A stretch of DNA of 64,000 nucleotides from Petrosia ficiformis (Eukaryota > Porifera > Demospongiae > Haplosclerida > Petrosiidae): positions 8,570,718-8,634,717 of the forward strand of contig OX345639.1 in NCBI GenBank assembly GCA_947044365.1, given 5' to 3'. Within the stretch, counting starts at the first letter, position 1; the number at the start of each line of letters is the position of its first letter. The notes under the pieces are model-generated. The model was not told the origin of the DNA and did no database searches. It saw nothing but the letters and a program-made list of their open reading frames with translations. Positions 13,301 through 25,700 of the stretch are shown piece by piece. Position numbers and translations under genes: made by a program.

Positions 13301-13546
13301 CTAATCTTGCTTGCTATGTCACACCCAACCACCTCTCAGAAAATACATATATATATAGGCTACTGAGACAGAATTAATGGTAAACAGCACTAAATGCAGG
13401 TTTAATACAATCCAACCACCACTCTAAACGTACGCATTTATTTACTACACTGTGTACGTACGCATTTATTTACTACACTCACTATCTGTGGCAGTGTTTG
13501 CTGGCTCTATTTCAGTCAGTTCAAACTCCTCAAGTGGTGCTTCCAT
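371..13546 (-). CDS. P4-type ATPase (phospholipid flippase), 18 exons, 3' end outside window
   Basis: Aminophospholipid flippase catalytic subunit, a membrane pump moving lipids to the cytosolic leaflet. Exons in order: 13546-13483, 12617-12359, 11010-10911, 10759-10661, 9849-9804, 9306-9263, 7644-7571, 7489-7420, 6941-6891, 6833-6757, 6337-6166, 5699-5630, 3981-3884, 3204-3169, 3120-3022, 1619-1531, 1344-1281, 470-371. All phases join, giving about 537 residues. The start ATG (13546) opens an acidic N-terminus. TM1 and TM2 fall near residues 125-170, with [12 protein letters not shown] between them. The actuator motif DGET is at 243-246 (DGETSLK; DGETNLK is common). TM3 is at 353-375. The PISL motif of TM4 is at 400-403. 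The phosphorylated Asp of DKTGTLT is residue 460. The last exon carries LCHSVVPE of the nucleotide-binding region. The sequence most resembles the ATP8A/Drs2 class, but I cannot fix the subclass. Two exon boundaries are tandemly duplicated (see the 1612-2262 and 5889-6190 arrays). The gene is divergent from RTF1. Confidence 0.93.
1612..2262 (-). repeat. 43-bp tandem array duplicating a splice acceptor
   Basis: About 15 units, read on the minus strand as an AT-rich tract ending in TATTATATTAG followed by GTTCAGTACATCT. The last 13 bases are the first 13 bases of the P4-ATPase exon 1619-1531, which carries DKTGT. Every unit therefore repeats an AG acceptor plus the exon start; only the unit at 1612-1625 continues into the exon. 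Units vary by single changes (TAAAG/TAATG) and one indel. Confidence 0.93.
2424..2623. mobile_element. MITE-like element with CAGTGTTCTGCCCA terminal inverted repeats
   Basis: A 200-bp non-coding element. It begins CAGTGTTCTGCCCA and ends with the reverse complement TGGGCAGAACACTG. Inside is an ACCACCTCTCAGATRAATTA unit repeated three times. Related fragments lie at 13322-13432 and 53846-53965. Confidence 0.8.
3541..3637. repeat. (TA)n microsatellite
   Basis: Nearly uninterrupted TA dinucleotides, flanked on both sides by TACATGTACAT palindromes. Intronic in the P4-ATPase gene. Confidence 0.95.
4395..4980. repeat. 37-bp tandem array in a P4-ATPase intron
   Basis: About 16 copies of a unit containing GGGATACAGTTAGGTCTTTG plus CTAAAGTTTATTAATTT. 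Some copies are truncated to AGGTCTTTGCTAAAGTTT. The array lies between exons 5699-5630 and 3981-3884 and does not touch an exon. Confidence 0.93.
5013..5095. repeat. Short CCAGTAGTCCAGTCGT array
   Basis: About nine copies of CCAGTMGT/CCAGT, continuing directly from the preceding AT-rich stretch. Intronic; no coding signal. Confidence 0.85.
5210..5404. mobile_element. Divergent short relative of the ATCCCTATGATTGCTTT MITE
   Basis: It ends in AAAGCAATCATAGGGAT (5388-5404), identical to the right end of the elements at 23890-24277 and 32198-32615. Its left end (CATGGCC...GACTGCTTTCC) is a degraded match to their left end. Probably an internally deleted family member. Confidence 0.5.
5436..5550. 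repeat. Two direct copies of a ~57-bp unit
   Basis: The block TATATATATATCTACTACAA followed by AACACTCACTAGTGTTGAGCTGCAAATACCAGT occurs twice in a row. No coding role seen. Confidence 0.85.
5889..6190 (-). repeat. 33-bp in-frame tandem array duplicating a splice donor
   Basis: About nine 33-bp units. On the minus strand each is the end of P4-ATPase exon 6337-6166 (CATGTGACTAACAGACAG) followed by the donor GTAATGTG and a short intronic stretch. Thirty-three is a multiple of three and the units have no stop in the exon frame. Reading through would add repeats of the 11-residue motif [11 protein letters not shown]. Each unit offers a donor CAG|GTAATG. Confidence 0.93.
6420..6595 (-). mobile_element. 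Dispersed repeat family B, copy 1 (short)
   Basis: Inverted copy of a roughly 250-bp non-coding family recognised by ATAATCATGTATTAACCTTA, ATGTTCATAACTTTAGT and GTGAATGACC at its end. Other copies are at 19353-19585, 19676-19940, 24806-24990, 27519-27774, 35779-36043 and 53302-53553. Confidence 0.7.
6960..7375. repeat. ACACAGACATAG cryptic satellite
   Basis: Interleaved copies of ACACACAGACATAGACAGAC and AAAGATACAGACATAGACAC, ending in (GATA)n and (CA)n. It begins about 45 bases beyond the donor of the P4-ATPase DGET exon. The long Cys/Val/Ser-rich minus-strand frames here are repeat artefacts. Confidence 0.92.
7972..9242. repeat. ~33-bp array with CATGTACAGTACATG palindromes, about 37 copies
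   Basis: Unit: ACTAATATACATGTACAGTA followed by CATGCAATGATAC. Variants carry an extra ATGTAC or replace AATGAT with ATTTAT or AATTAT. It is open in several frames on both strands because the unit length is a multiple of three and lacks stops; these frames are not genes. The array ends 20 bases from the splice donor of exon 9306-9263. Each unit carries the self-complementary core CATGTACWGTACATG, so strong cruciform or hairpin potential is expected. Confidence 0.94.
9562..9741. mobile_element. Dispersed MITE-like family E, copy 1
   Basis: Ends GTGATAGTCAACTGTACTTC and GTACAGTGATAG, with internal AGTAGTACTATAGTACTACT. An inverted copy lies at 50712-50902 in a PAF1 intron. Non-coding; ends partly self-complementary. 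Confidence 0.75.
10178..10304. mobile_element. MITE-like family F, copy 1 (TTCAGTCATTTTGTA ends)
   Basis: Short element beginning TTCAGTCATTTTGTACAGGAAG and ending ACAAAATGGCTGAATAGTG, so its ends are inverted repeats. Relatives lie at 16977-17095, 18903-19031 and 58281-58398, with weaker traces near 670, 17460 and 62250. Confidence 0.65.
11140..11925. repeat. TACTGTAC/TATACTGTAC cryptic satellite
   Basis: About 785 bases made only of TACTGTAC, TATTGTAC and TATACTGTAC permutations. The resulting Tyr/Cys/Leu/Val-only frames are artefacts. GTACAGTAC-type palindromes occur at every register. It sits between P4-ATPase exons 12617-12359 and 11010-10911. A second array of similar composition lies in PAF1 (48705-50060). 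Confidence 0.94.
12195..12347 (-). mobile_element. Dispersed repeat family L, copy 1
   Basis: Shares segments with 52511-52678 in inverted orientation: GGACATTTTGA, CACTCTTGTCCTGCT, GGACAATGTCCTGC. It lies just downstream of P4-ATPase exon 12617-12359. Non-coding MITE-like remnant. Confidence 0.6.
13322..13432. mobile_element. Fragment of the CAGTGTTCTGCCCA MITE family
   Basis: Matches the internal part of the 2424-2623 element: ACCACCTCTCAGA, AATACATATATA, GGCTACTGAGACAGAATTAA and CCAACCACCACTCTAAA. The terminal repeats are missing. Confidence 0.65.
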
Positions 13547-13741
13547 GATCTCATCAACTCACCATGCTATACCGTACCCTTGTGTCGGCTTGTCCCTCCT
13601 AATTTGTCCTAAAATGACCTAAATAAGCTAATTATCAATTTTCATGAATAAATAATTAGCTTACCGTATTATATCCTATTACTAATATTTCACTTCTCCT
13701 CGATTGTGGGAGTTTCTTTCTGCTTTGGCAGCTCACAGGAC
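13547..13741. promoter_or_regulatory. Divergent promoter between P4-ATPase and RTF1
   Basis: Only 195 bases separate the P4-ATPase ATG (minus strand) from the RTF1 ATG (plus strand). Both 5' UTRs and a shared or overlapping promoter must therefore fit here unless there are upstream non-coding exons. I see no clear TATA box placed for either gene. Assigned by position. Confidence 0.6.
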
Positions 13742-16700
13742 ATGTCTAAAACTAAGAAGCGACCAATGTTAGATTCAGATAGCGATGAATCCAATAGTGA
13801 CTTGGAAGAGGTTTGTAAACAAAACGAATGAGCAATTAATGAATGATAGACTAAAAACATATTATGGGTGGTTTGTCTTTCTGCATGTGTTTGTTAAACA
13901 CAAAAGGGAGGTTAGCTACGCTTTCTCAAAATGAAATATAGTATTAAGTTTGTGATAAAAGTTCCTGGATATATATTTATTATGTAACACACTAAAGATC
14001 AGAGGTAAAAGCCTCCACTCCATCTACAAGTCTTTCTCAAAGACTAAACATGAATATTGAAATATTCATGATTTATTCACCATTTTTAATTGATGAAATC
14101 TCACATCTACGTCAATGCTCAAAGCGCTTGGCTTTCGCTAAGATATGCGTCACCTAATGGCTGCTTCACTAGTAAAAAGTGTGCTCATGGTACTCAACGC
14201 AATTGATTTTAAAATTTCCTTGACACAATTCACAACTGATTGATTATGTTGGGCTTATGAGCGACAAAGCCACGAAGAATCTGTGTAGACCTGAGCTGTT
14301 TAATATTATTTAACCCTTTTATTGGAAGTTCACGTGAGTGTGCACGCAATATTTTACACCAAAACAGTTATACACATAGTTGTATATAAGTAGGACGTTT
14401 AGTTAGCGGAGGAAAAGCGTCATAAAAAATAAACAATATCTTTTACCCACTCCAATACAGTTATGTTTGTGGCTGACCTTTCTTATTCAATATGACAGAT
14501 GTATGTACATGTATTACTAAAATTCTCATGGTTTTATGGAGGAGAGGATCCCAAGAACCCCCCCCCCCCCCCCCCCTTCTGAAACCCTGATTACATGATC
14601 TCTAGGAGTATTATAGTCAGAAGGTCCTTCATGGCTTGCCACTCATGAGCTTCTGTTTTGTGAAAATAATTCTCGTTCTACAGTACGAAATATTCAAACA
14701 GATTACCTTTGTTTCTTCAACACAACATTACATAAAGCAAAATATTATCATGCTTAAGGCTCTCGTTGATGATGATGTGTTTATGTATGTACATGTGGTT
14801 CTAACAGTGTTCAATGACATTCACTGCTTTTTACCTTTCAAAACATGTATATCTTATCTAGTGCTAGTTAATGAAAGACATCTAGTACTGTATAGCAGGT
14901 ATTTTTTGTGAGGAATTTATTTTCGCTTAATTTCACAGTCGGTTGAAGTAAACGGAAATAACATTTTACGAAAATTTATTTGCGCATTCTTCAATTGTGT
15001 GCATGAATCATGGTGTGAAATTTTAATCCATGAAATACATCACTAGTGGAACATTTTACTCTACCGCGGATTTTATGTCCATGAAAAAAAAACTGGCTAT
15101 ATGGTACGTATATGCAATTAATGTAAATACAGTGTTACTAACAACTAAACACTGAGAGTATGAATGTTTACTATATCTGATACAGGAGTCTCAAACAAAG
15201 AAAAGTAAATTAAACACTACTGGATCTCAATCAAGTACCTCTGGCTCCAGTTCAGATGGAGAAAGAGATGATGATGTAAGTAAATTTATTCCCTTGTTTT
15301 TGGACTTTAATACAGAAAAATCATACATAAAGATTGTATAGTGCTTATATATAATTAGCTACATTTGACTATACTGGTACATGTACATGCATGCTTTATG
15401 TAATATGTTACCATGGCAACCAGATGGGAAATTATAAATACAGTGATATGTCACCACCTTACTACGTATATTTATTTGGTATATAAGTGATCTATGTTTA
15501 AGGTGGCGGGTCCACTAATTATTATTCATAAATTCAGAAATATTGAAATAATTATTATTCATGATATTCATTTGATTTACACGCAGTCAAGCAATACCCG
15601 GACCCACTATTAAAAATTACCGTTTTTATTCTATTAAACAACTGAAATTTCATAGTTGTAGCATTTTTTGACGTCTTATTGGAACACAGTTCCACTAATA
15701 CGAGATATTTATGGATTTTAAGGGTGTGTCTTCAGCCCTTCTTCGGACTACAGAGCCTTTTCGTGAAATTTTACTGTTTTGTATAGCTTTTTGAGACAAA
15801 CAGGTTAGTGAGATTTCATATCTAGGTACTATAATGATGAATTCTAAAATCACTCTGTAGTCTGGAGCTCCATGTTGTTACTAGATATCTCCCAAGCTAT
15901 TGTAATATTACCTTGAAGTATATGTACGTAGATGAGACGTCGGAAACTCTTACGCACATACTCGCTTGTTACTGCATTACCGAAGAAAGTTTGGAGTTGA
16001 TACTTACCACAGGAAAATTTATTTCATCTTTTTCATAACACAAATATAATAAAAAATACTTTTTAAAATGTGAATATTTAATGAGAAATTGGTGGACCCG
16101 CCACCTTAAGTGAACTTTTTTAGCCCTACAGGTATATCCACCTCCACAGCAGGTGGTACGTATATAGTCATACAGTTACGTACACCTTTTGATAATGTTT
16201 ATAATTATATATTACTTAGTATAATATATAATTATTATAGTGGACCATTGAAGGAGGAAAGGTGTTAAAGAAAAGTAAAAAACACTTAGGAAAACGTTCC
16301 TCTTCCCAGCAGAGTGCTAAGAAAAGTGGAATAGCAAAGAAACTTGCCAAAGTGAATTCTGAATCCAGTGACAGTGAAGAAGAGACATCAAGGGTAAATG
16401 ATGAGTTGTTGTGTGTTCAACCACTTTAAAAACTGCATGTAAAAGTTAGGCGGAGGGTTATAGAAATTATAGATGGTGTATATACATGTAACAGAGCTTT
16501 TGATATGTTTTGAAGCATGGGCCAATTTTGCTTAACAATGGTTAGTGTGTGCGCCATTGGGAATACATCTTGAGCCAATTAACAAAGAGTTAATGCTGTT
16601 AGTGACAATATAATCATAATTAACTGTGTCACTGGCCCAAAGAGAGAACTGTGCAGTGCCAAATAAGAAGCTATTTGTGCCAATGGTGTGCCATATGAGC

Positions 16701-19700
16701 TTATCAAAAACACTGATACATGTATATAATATAGTGAAGTAATGAAGTTAATTTGTGAGTAGAAGTGTTTTCAGTCTGATTCCATGTATGTACATGTACA
16801 TATTTGTTGTGTTTGTTTGTTATTTGTTTCTACGCCTTTTGCTAGCAGGCTAGACACATGAATGTTCATATATTTACCATTCTGTATTGGACTGATATTT
16901 AGTACATTGAAGTTATATACTACGTACATGTATATGTGACTATGCATACATTGTTTACACTCAGGATCAACTGCTTGTTTTTCAGCCGTCTTGTGTAAGA
17001 AACTAACAGACTTTGGTATCTAGGTGTGGCAACACCTTGCCTTCAGGAGTGGAAAGTTTGATTTGTTTTTCTTACAAGATGGCTGAAAAACAATCGATTG
17101 AAAAAACCATTTTGGAAATAATTGATAAGCTGACTTTGACATCCAGTCACATATTATTATGTATTTGTGTGTGTATGTGTAACGCACAGCATAGTACACA
17201 AACAGGGAGTCTCACAAGTGATAGTTCTTCAAGTGATTCTAGTGGTTCTGAAGATGACTCTGATACCTCTTCCTCATCATCTGATGATATTCAATATCCT
17301 GATGGACTTGATGGAGAATTAGTCGGAGATGAAGAAGACAGACAAAAACTAGCTTCCATGACAGAAGCTGAAAGAGAACAGGAGCTATTTAAAAGGTACA
17401 AATTAATATTTGTGACCATTGTGATTTTTGGAATACAATAATGATCAGATTAAAACACTCACTATGCAGTGATTTTGTACAGAAGGCAACTACATGTAAA
17501 TCAGAGGACCAATAGTGAATATGCATGTATATGCAGTTCTTCATTGTAATATAAGGTAATCATGACCTTTAGACCTTCATAATTATATATATTTCTGGCT
17601 AGCTGGTAGGTACTATGTATGTGTGTATCTACACTTCTGCAGATAAAGTAATTGTGACCTTTAGACCTTCGTATATATTTCTAACTAGTTGGTATGTACT
17701 GTATATGTATATGTATATCTGCACTTCTGCACAGTAATATAAAGTAATTGTGACCTTCATATATATTTCTGGCTAGTTGGTAGGTACTGTATATGTATAT
17801 ATCTGTACTTCTGCACAGTAATCATGACCTTTAGACCTTTGTATATATTTCTGACTGTACTGTATATGTATATATCTGCACTTCTGCACAGTAATCATGA
17901 CCTTTAGACTGGTTGGTACTGTATATACATGTATATGTACTCCCACTTCTACACAGTCATGACACTTAGACCTTCATATATATTTCTGGCTAGTTGCTAG
18001 GTACTTCATATATCTACACACAGTGTGTAGTAATCATGGCCTTTATGCCTTCATATAACATGTTTGTCAGATACACTGGAACATATCATTATTATCATTA
18101 ATACTTAGACATGAACAGCGTGAAGTATTAATGGCGAGACTTAAAATCAAGAAGACAATAAAGAGACAACAAAAAATAAGAAAAAGAAAGAAGAAAGATC
18201 ACAAACACAGACAACGTACACTTCGTGCTAAAGAACCCAGACAAACAAAAACTACTCGTGCTATTGATGAGCTCAAAGCTGTACGTACAGCTGATAGGCA
18301 AAAGAAAGCAGCTGAAGCCGAACGTAAACGGAACGAGGGTTCTGAAAGTGGTAGAAAGGAACCACTGAAGGTTTCTGTTGTTTATAGTGACTCTTCATCT
18401 GATGAAGATGATGTCGGTGAAAGGTAAGTAATAGTTAATCGTGATATTAATGACCTTTTAGTTATAGTCTTAAATTTATAGTTATAGTTAATTAATTAAA
18501 GGCTTACTACATGTATATACAGGGGTTTTAATTTTAGTTAACTAACTAAAAGTGCCTATTATTTTTTTATTGCAATAGACCTGTAATTTAATTATAATTA
18601 AAAGCTGCTTTGCTTTACTAAAGAGGTTTTAGTTATACATGTAGTTATAGTTAACTAAAATAACACTAGGTTAAGAGTATGTATATGTTTCATATCATAT
18701 ACATACATGTACTTCTTCTCATATTATAATATACAGCTCATTGTCTGATTTGAGAGGTGAAAGTAGTCAAAGTATATCAACTTCTAATGAACTCTCGAAA
18801 ATAAAACTATCAAGATTCCGATTGGAAAAGTTAGCACTTTCAAATACAGTATTAATATTTGTGACCTGATTTTGAAAAATGGACACTTTCCTGCTAGTTA
18901 CTTTTAATTGCTCGTCATTTGGTCATTTTGTACAGAAAGTCAATGCAATTTGGTATATAAGGAGTTTATTAATAGTTCTTCATGGATACCAAACTTCATT
19001 GATTCCCAAACAAAATGGTTGAATGGCAAGCTATTGAAGGTACATGTAAGCAATTGATCAAATTATCTTGCCAGAAAGTATCTCTTTCAAAAATGAGATC
19101 ATATTTGACATACTTAATGCTTGATGCTGCATGTGTTATAAATTCAGAGCTTTCTAATGTTTTAATGTTCTAGTACAATTAATATTTAAAATTTCACTTT
19201 TTCTGATATTCTAATAGATGGGTACACATGCCTTTCTTTGAAAAGGTTGTCATAGGTTGCTTTGTACGGATTGGTATTGGACAGCATGAAGGAAGAATGG
19301 TATACAGAGTGAGTTTACAATGTATTACTATAGAATGTGTATGTATCCTAGAGTCTGTTCATATTCATGATGACTGGATATTATGACTTTATATTTAATA
19401 TAGTGTATAATAGTTTAATGTCATAAGGTTAATACATGATTATACTGTAACTCAATAATGAAGGAATTGATTGAAATTTGCCATACACAAAAAAAGAATA
19501 GGAAAGATAATTGTATGAAAATAGTGCAGGTTTGTTGGTCATTCCAAACTAAAGTTATGAACATTCATGATGAATGTGAATGACCTATTAATTGATTGAA
19601 AGATTTAGAGATTACAAATTACCAATACCAGAAGATTATACAAACAAGATTAGGATACAACCAGGCACTTGAATATAAAGTCATTCACGTTCACCTTGTC

Positions 19701-22700
19701 CTCAGAAAAATGTTCATAACTTTAGTCTGAAAGGACCACCAATCTTTTTACCAGCACCATTTTCATATAATTATAATTATCCTTCCCAATCTTTTTTTGT
19801 GCACAGTATGTCGCATTTTAGCTTCATTATTGAGTTACAGTATAATCATGTATTAACCTTATGACATTAAACTATACACTATATAACATATAAATTCATC
19901 ACATCATAATTTTAAGATCATCGTGAATGTGAACAGAATACAGTATTTTTCTTTGTAGCTATTCTTATATAGGATTGTTATTGTTTGTTAATTTTGTTGC
20001 TATGGTACCATCCATTCTTCCATTTTATGTTTTTTTTGCTTTAGATATGTGAAATAGTGAGTGTACAGGAAACTCCAAAAGTGTATACTCTAGGAAATAC
20101 TAGAACTAATAAAGGTTTGAAGTTAAGGTACAGAACTGATAAATTAAACTAATTAATTATTCATTTCATGTCAATCACTTATTTATAGAAATTTTATTAA
20201 TTATAAATTATACATGTATTATATGAAATATAATTATAAAAGTATCCCTATGGTTATATCATCACAGTAATCATTATATAATACCATATAAGGTAAATGT
20301 TAGTATATACATGTATATTCATGTTAAACTAAAATTATATTTTATTACTTCCTAAAAATTCATTATTGTACTTACATGCTACTAATATTCATATAACACT
20401 ATTATTGTTTGTAATATCCAAACATGAAAATGATATTCAGGAGAAATGGAGAATAATCTTTACATGTCTTATTCATAATTTATGAAACACAAAGGCTAAT
20501 TCACAAAGCGAATTCACAATGGAGTTAACAAATACATATAATATATGTATGTACTATGTAATGCCTGAAACTTTACCTGCTACATGTAATAATAGTCATC
20601 TTCAATATGTACATCTCTGTGTATGTATGTATATATTATATATTTGTACATGTACACGTGTACATGTCTGTGTGTGTGTGTGTATGTGTATGTATGTTAT
20701 ATATTTGTACATGTACTGTGTACATGTCTATGTGTATTTGTGTGTGTATATTTGTACATGTACACATGTACATGTCTGTGTGTGTGTGTGTATATGTATA
20801 TATTATATATTTGTACATGTACATTGATACATGTCTGTGTGTGTATATGTCTGTATTTGTACATGTATCACATGTCTATGTATGTGTATGTCCACATGTA
20901 CATGTCTATATGTATATGTTTGTCTATATTAATATATTTAGATTTGGTCAACAAGAGAGAGTATTTAGAATGGAGTATATATCTAATAGTCCCTTTGCAG
21001 ACAATGAGTTTGTCAAATGGAAAGAAGAGGTATATCAGTTGTGTTTGTATGTCTATGTGTCTGTTGTAATGTTATTACAATGAAAATCCTCTATTCTCAA
21101 ATTTTAGTTATAGTTATATTACAAGTACATGTACATGTACATGTATGTTTACTGAAATGGTTTTAGTTGTTCACTGACTAAAAGTTCACATTAGCAGCCA
21201 TTTAGTTCGTTACATGTATACATGTAGTTGTTATATTACGCATGTAATTTAGTTGTACATGTACTTTAGTTACAACATTGTCTTATTAGCACACATGCAC
21301 ACATATGTCCCTATATAATAATCACAAATACATATATCCCTTTATTCAGGATATAGTTTTAAAGAACATAAAGCCAGCGAGATCTAACACAATTACATGT
21401 ATTATACAGTATAACTTCTAAAAAAGAATGCTTTGATTATAAACATCATACTAAGGACCCATGTCTGTCCCAATACATTTAAAGGACACTTCCACTAGTC
21501 TCAAGGTGTCCTTTTTAAGAGGTTTCATTGTACCATTTAACAGCAGAGCATGTGTCTGTGTCTGTGTGTGATTAAAGTAAACTGAGGAACTTAAATACAG
21601 TACATGTCAATAAAATGTCACCATACAGTAACAGTAATTACCTTAGTTCTACTGTCAGTATAGTATAGTAACTACTGTCTCACTACTGTGGTGTTCAATT
21701 GACAAGTACACTAATTACTGTCAAAACTACTGTTGAACTACTGTAGTGTGGAAATGAAACTACTGAGTAATTACTGTTACCATATGGCGACTTTATTGAC
21801 ATACATGTATGTGTGTGAATGTGTAAATTATTAGAGTGAGTCTAATGGGATTCCACTACCAACTTTACAAAGTATTAAGAAGAAAACTCAAGAGATCGAC
21901 GAAACAAAGAATGCTAATCTGAAAGAAGAGGACATTGAAAAGGTAATTTTAAATATTGTCTCAATTCTAATGCTACGTTCATGTATATTCATTTTCTGGT
22001 TAGCTAAATGCACTTTCATAACCACATGTACTTAATTACATGTGTATTATAGACACAAGAACGTTTTCCATTATTTTATGTACATTTATACAGTACATTG
22101 TAGATAAATTACATTATGTTATACTATACAGAAAATACTATACAGAAAATGTGTGCTGAATGAAAGAGCAACAGGCATTCACTGCCTTAGAGTGAATCCA
22201 TCTATAGCACTTTACTACTGTATGTACATGTACAGTATATGTTAATAAAATGTCACCATACAGTACAGTAATTACTCAGTAGTTTCATTATCACACTACA
22301 CTGTGTACTTTTCAATTGAACACCACAGTAGTGAGACAGTAGTTACTATACTATACTGACAATAGAACTAAGGTAATTACTGTTACTGTATGGTGACATT
22401 TTATTGACATAATTATACTCTCTTGTTTTTAATGATATTCATAGTTCATCACAATTTCTCTAACAATCAGAAATTGTTTCTTAATTGTTATCTCTGTTGT
22501 TTGATCTTTCTTTTTGTCATTTCTTATTAAATCTCATCTTTTTGCAGATAATTAATGAAAAACAAAAATTTCGCAAAAACCCTCACAACTATGCACTTAC
22601 GAAAAACAGACTTATCAGAGAAAAGGTACTCTATGATTTCATATTGACTAGTGGAAGGATATTAAGTTAATTAATTAATTTATATTTGATTGTCGTAGGA

Positions 22701-25700
22701 AATAGCTGAGCAGTTAGGAGATCATGACAAGGCTTCTTCCATTTCTAAACAGTTAGATCACCTTGAAGAACGAGCTGAAGAATTGGACAAACAAAGAACT
22801 AAAGGATTGTCAGCAATCAGGTCAGTCTTAGACTCTTAGTGAATCAAGATATACCTTTAACTGAAGGGGTGAGTGGAAATTGTCCATGTTGCATAATAAT
22901 GGATTAAAAATTGGGTATACCCCACTGTGAAATAGAGAATATTTTTGATTTCCCAAATTTTTCTCTGCTTCTGAAACACATTTTGAAGGTGTTTTTTGGT
23001 GTTAATCTGGATATATATAGTACTGTTTTGTAAGTCATACCACTCTGTTGGTATAATCCAAGACATAGTACTGCTTTATGAGTTAGATCACTCGATCTGT
23101 TGGTGTTAATCTGGATATAGGTAGTACTGTTTTGTAAGTCATACCACTCTGTTGGTATAATCCAAGACATACTACTGCTTTATGAGTTAGATCACTTGAT
23201 CTGTTGGTGTTAATCTGGATATACGTAGTACTGTTTTGTAAGTCTTACCACTCTGTTGGTATAAACCTATAGTACTGCTTTATGAGATAGATCACTCTGT
23301 TGATGTTAAGCAGGATATACGTAGTACTGTTTTGTAAGTCATACCACTCTGTTGGTATAAACTATAAACCTTGACATAGTAGTATATCTGTAATTACACT
23401 ATTTATTCTTTAACTCATGCACATGTGGTGATTCATGTTACATAATTATATATCAATGTGTAACTGATGATCATATCTCGATAAAATAGATGTACTGTGC
23501 TTTATACATTAAGTCATCTAGCAGTATTCTGATATTACACATGCTCATCTCATTCTTCATATAAAATGTCAGTGTCATATAGAAGTACAATATCCAATAT
23601 AGATGCTACATGTATATTCTGAAGTACAATCATTATATTCTTTCTAGTTATATTAATGAGCGAAATAGACAGAGGAATGTTGAACGAGCTGAAGAAGCAC
23701 TAAAAGTGAGCAGTAATAATCAATTGACCATATACAAAATACATTCATGAATTGAATATATAAAGTCGAACCTATAATTCAATATGTGAATTATCCATTC
23801 TAAAAATGCATTAAAAATTTGACACATAATTATCATTATGAAATTAGTAATATTTTTGATACCTTATACTCCTGAAACATATTTTTTATGGCCCGTAGGG
23901 CCATCCCTATGATTGCTTTCCCACGGGTTCGAACTATATTTCTTGTGTCACTTACGCGAGTATGCGTTGTATACGTAGTTAAGGAAGTTACATCATTCCT
24001 GGGGGGGCTCGGTCAATTAATGGGCGTGGCGCGTAAAAGAACGCGCGCTCAAGCTCTACGCACCAGCAGAAAGAAAGCTGTGTAACTTACATAGAAACTA
24101 GAACTAATAGCTAGCTATTCTACCTGAAATATATTCTTAAAGTTCTACAAGGTTCTTTAAAAGGTAAACAGAGTAGATAATCAAAATAATAACTATAATA
24201 GGCTGATGTGTTTCAGGCATGATAAAGTCAGCCATGATTACTGAATGCTGGACACCATAAAGCAATCATAGGGATACTTTTTTTTCTCTATATACACTTG
24301 TTATTTTATTTATGTGTTAGACCAGTATTCTCTCCAGGATGTTACTATAGTGAAGCAGACATAAAACTTCAAATTATGTTTGAAAAAAATGTTTTATAAT
24401 TGTGTTTTTAAAAAAATATACTTTTATTTCAAAATATCAAAAATCAAAAGTGTACACATACAATGTAGGAAGGTAAATTTCACATAGGAAATTTATAAAA
24501 TATATCAAAACTACTTTTCCAATTTTTGCTTCTTTCAATTGCACATTTCTATCTGATACCGTATAGCTGGTTTTTTCATGGACATAAAATTTGCAGTAAG
24601 AAAAAACTGTTCCAGTAGTGAGTGATGTATTTCACCCAATAAAATTTCGTGCCATGATTCAAGCACGCGATTGTGGTCGATTAAAGAACACATAAATAAA
24701 TATTCACAGAATATTATTTACATTTTTTGTACGTGTTCTTCAATTGAGTGCAAAATTAAGTGAAAATAAATGCACTGCGAAAAATACCCACTATACGATA
24801 TCGTTCATTTTCACCATGATGTTCTTAACTCTGGTTTGGAATGACCAACAATTTTTTACCTCCACCATTTTCATATAATTATCCCTCCTGTTCCTTTTGT
24901 GTATGTCAAATTTCAATCCGTTGCTTCATTATTGAATCAATAACCTTATTACACTATATGTCACTAGTTTTGAGGTTATTGTGAATGTACATGTATATAA
25001 ACCTCAATATGTTGTATTTCTAATGTACAAATGTTTATAATTATTATTGTTGTTTTTTATTTATGATTTTAGGAAGAAATGGCAGTTATAAAAGAGAAAG
25101 AGGAGGATCCTTTCACACGTAGAAAATGTATGCCAAGACTTGTGACCTTTGTGAGTCAAGAATGATGAAATTATTACTAAACGTTTATACTCAGCTTTAC
25201 TCCTGATAAAAATAGATAAGTGTTTCCAAGGTCTCATTTATTATTAGTACTGTAATCTCCAGAAAATGAATGCCCAATGCTGACCTGCTAGTTGATCATG
25301 GTTTAGTCATGATAATAACAATCTATCATAAGTTGATAATAGATAAGTGTTTCAAAGGTCTCGTCTCTTATTAGTACTGTAGTCTCCAGAAAAGGAATGC
25401 CCCATGCTGACCTGCTAGTTGTTCATCAATAATAAACAATTATTATTGTCAATCTATCACAAATTGTTTGAGCACTAGTTAGTGTGTATTATTAACTAGA
25501 CTATATGATGATAACTGGGTTACTAAATGTATGTACTGGAGCAGTGAATATTTATATACCAATTCATTGACCTTAATATTGAGCTGGATTGGTCCAACAA
25601 CGAAATCCTTTTTTTAATATAATTTATAATTATAATGATTGAATTAAATATTTCCTTATAGGGTAAGGATGGTGCAGGAAATTCTGAAATGGTGGAATTA

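Noticed and set aside
14636..14911. A 91-codon frame in RTF1 intron 1
   Set aside because: No splice context, no recognisable domain, and it is not compatible with the phase between RTF1 exons 1 and 2.
23915..23940. A tRNA gene suggested by GGGTTCGAAC
   Set aside because: No matching A box, acceptor stem or anticodon arm could be built around it; it sits inside a MITE.
23888..24085. A 65-codon Arg-rich frame
   Set aside because: Lies entirely within MITE family H; the second copy of the element does not keep the frame.
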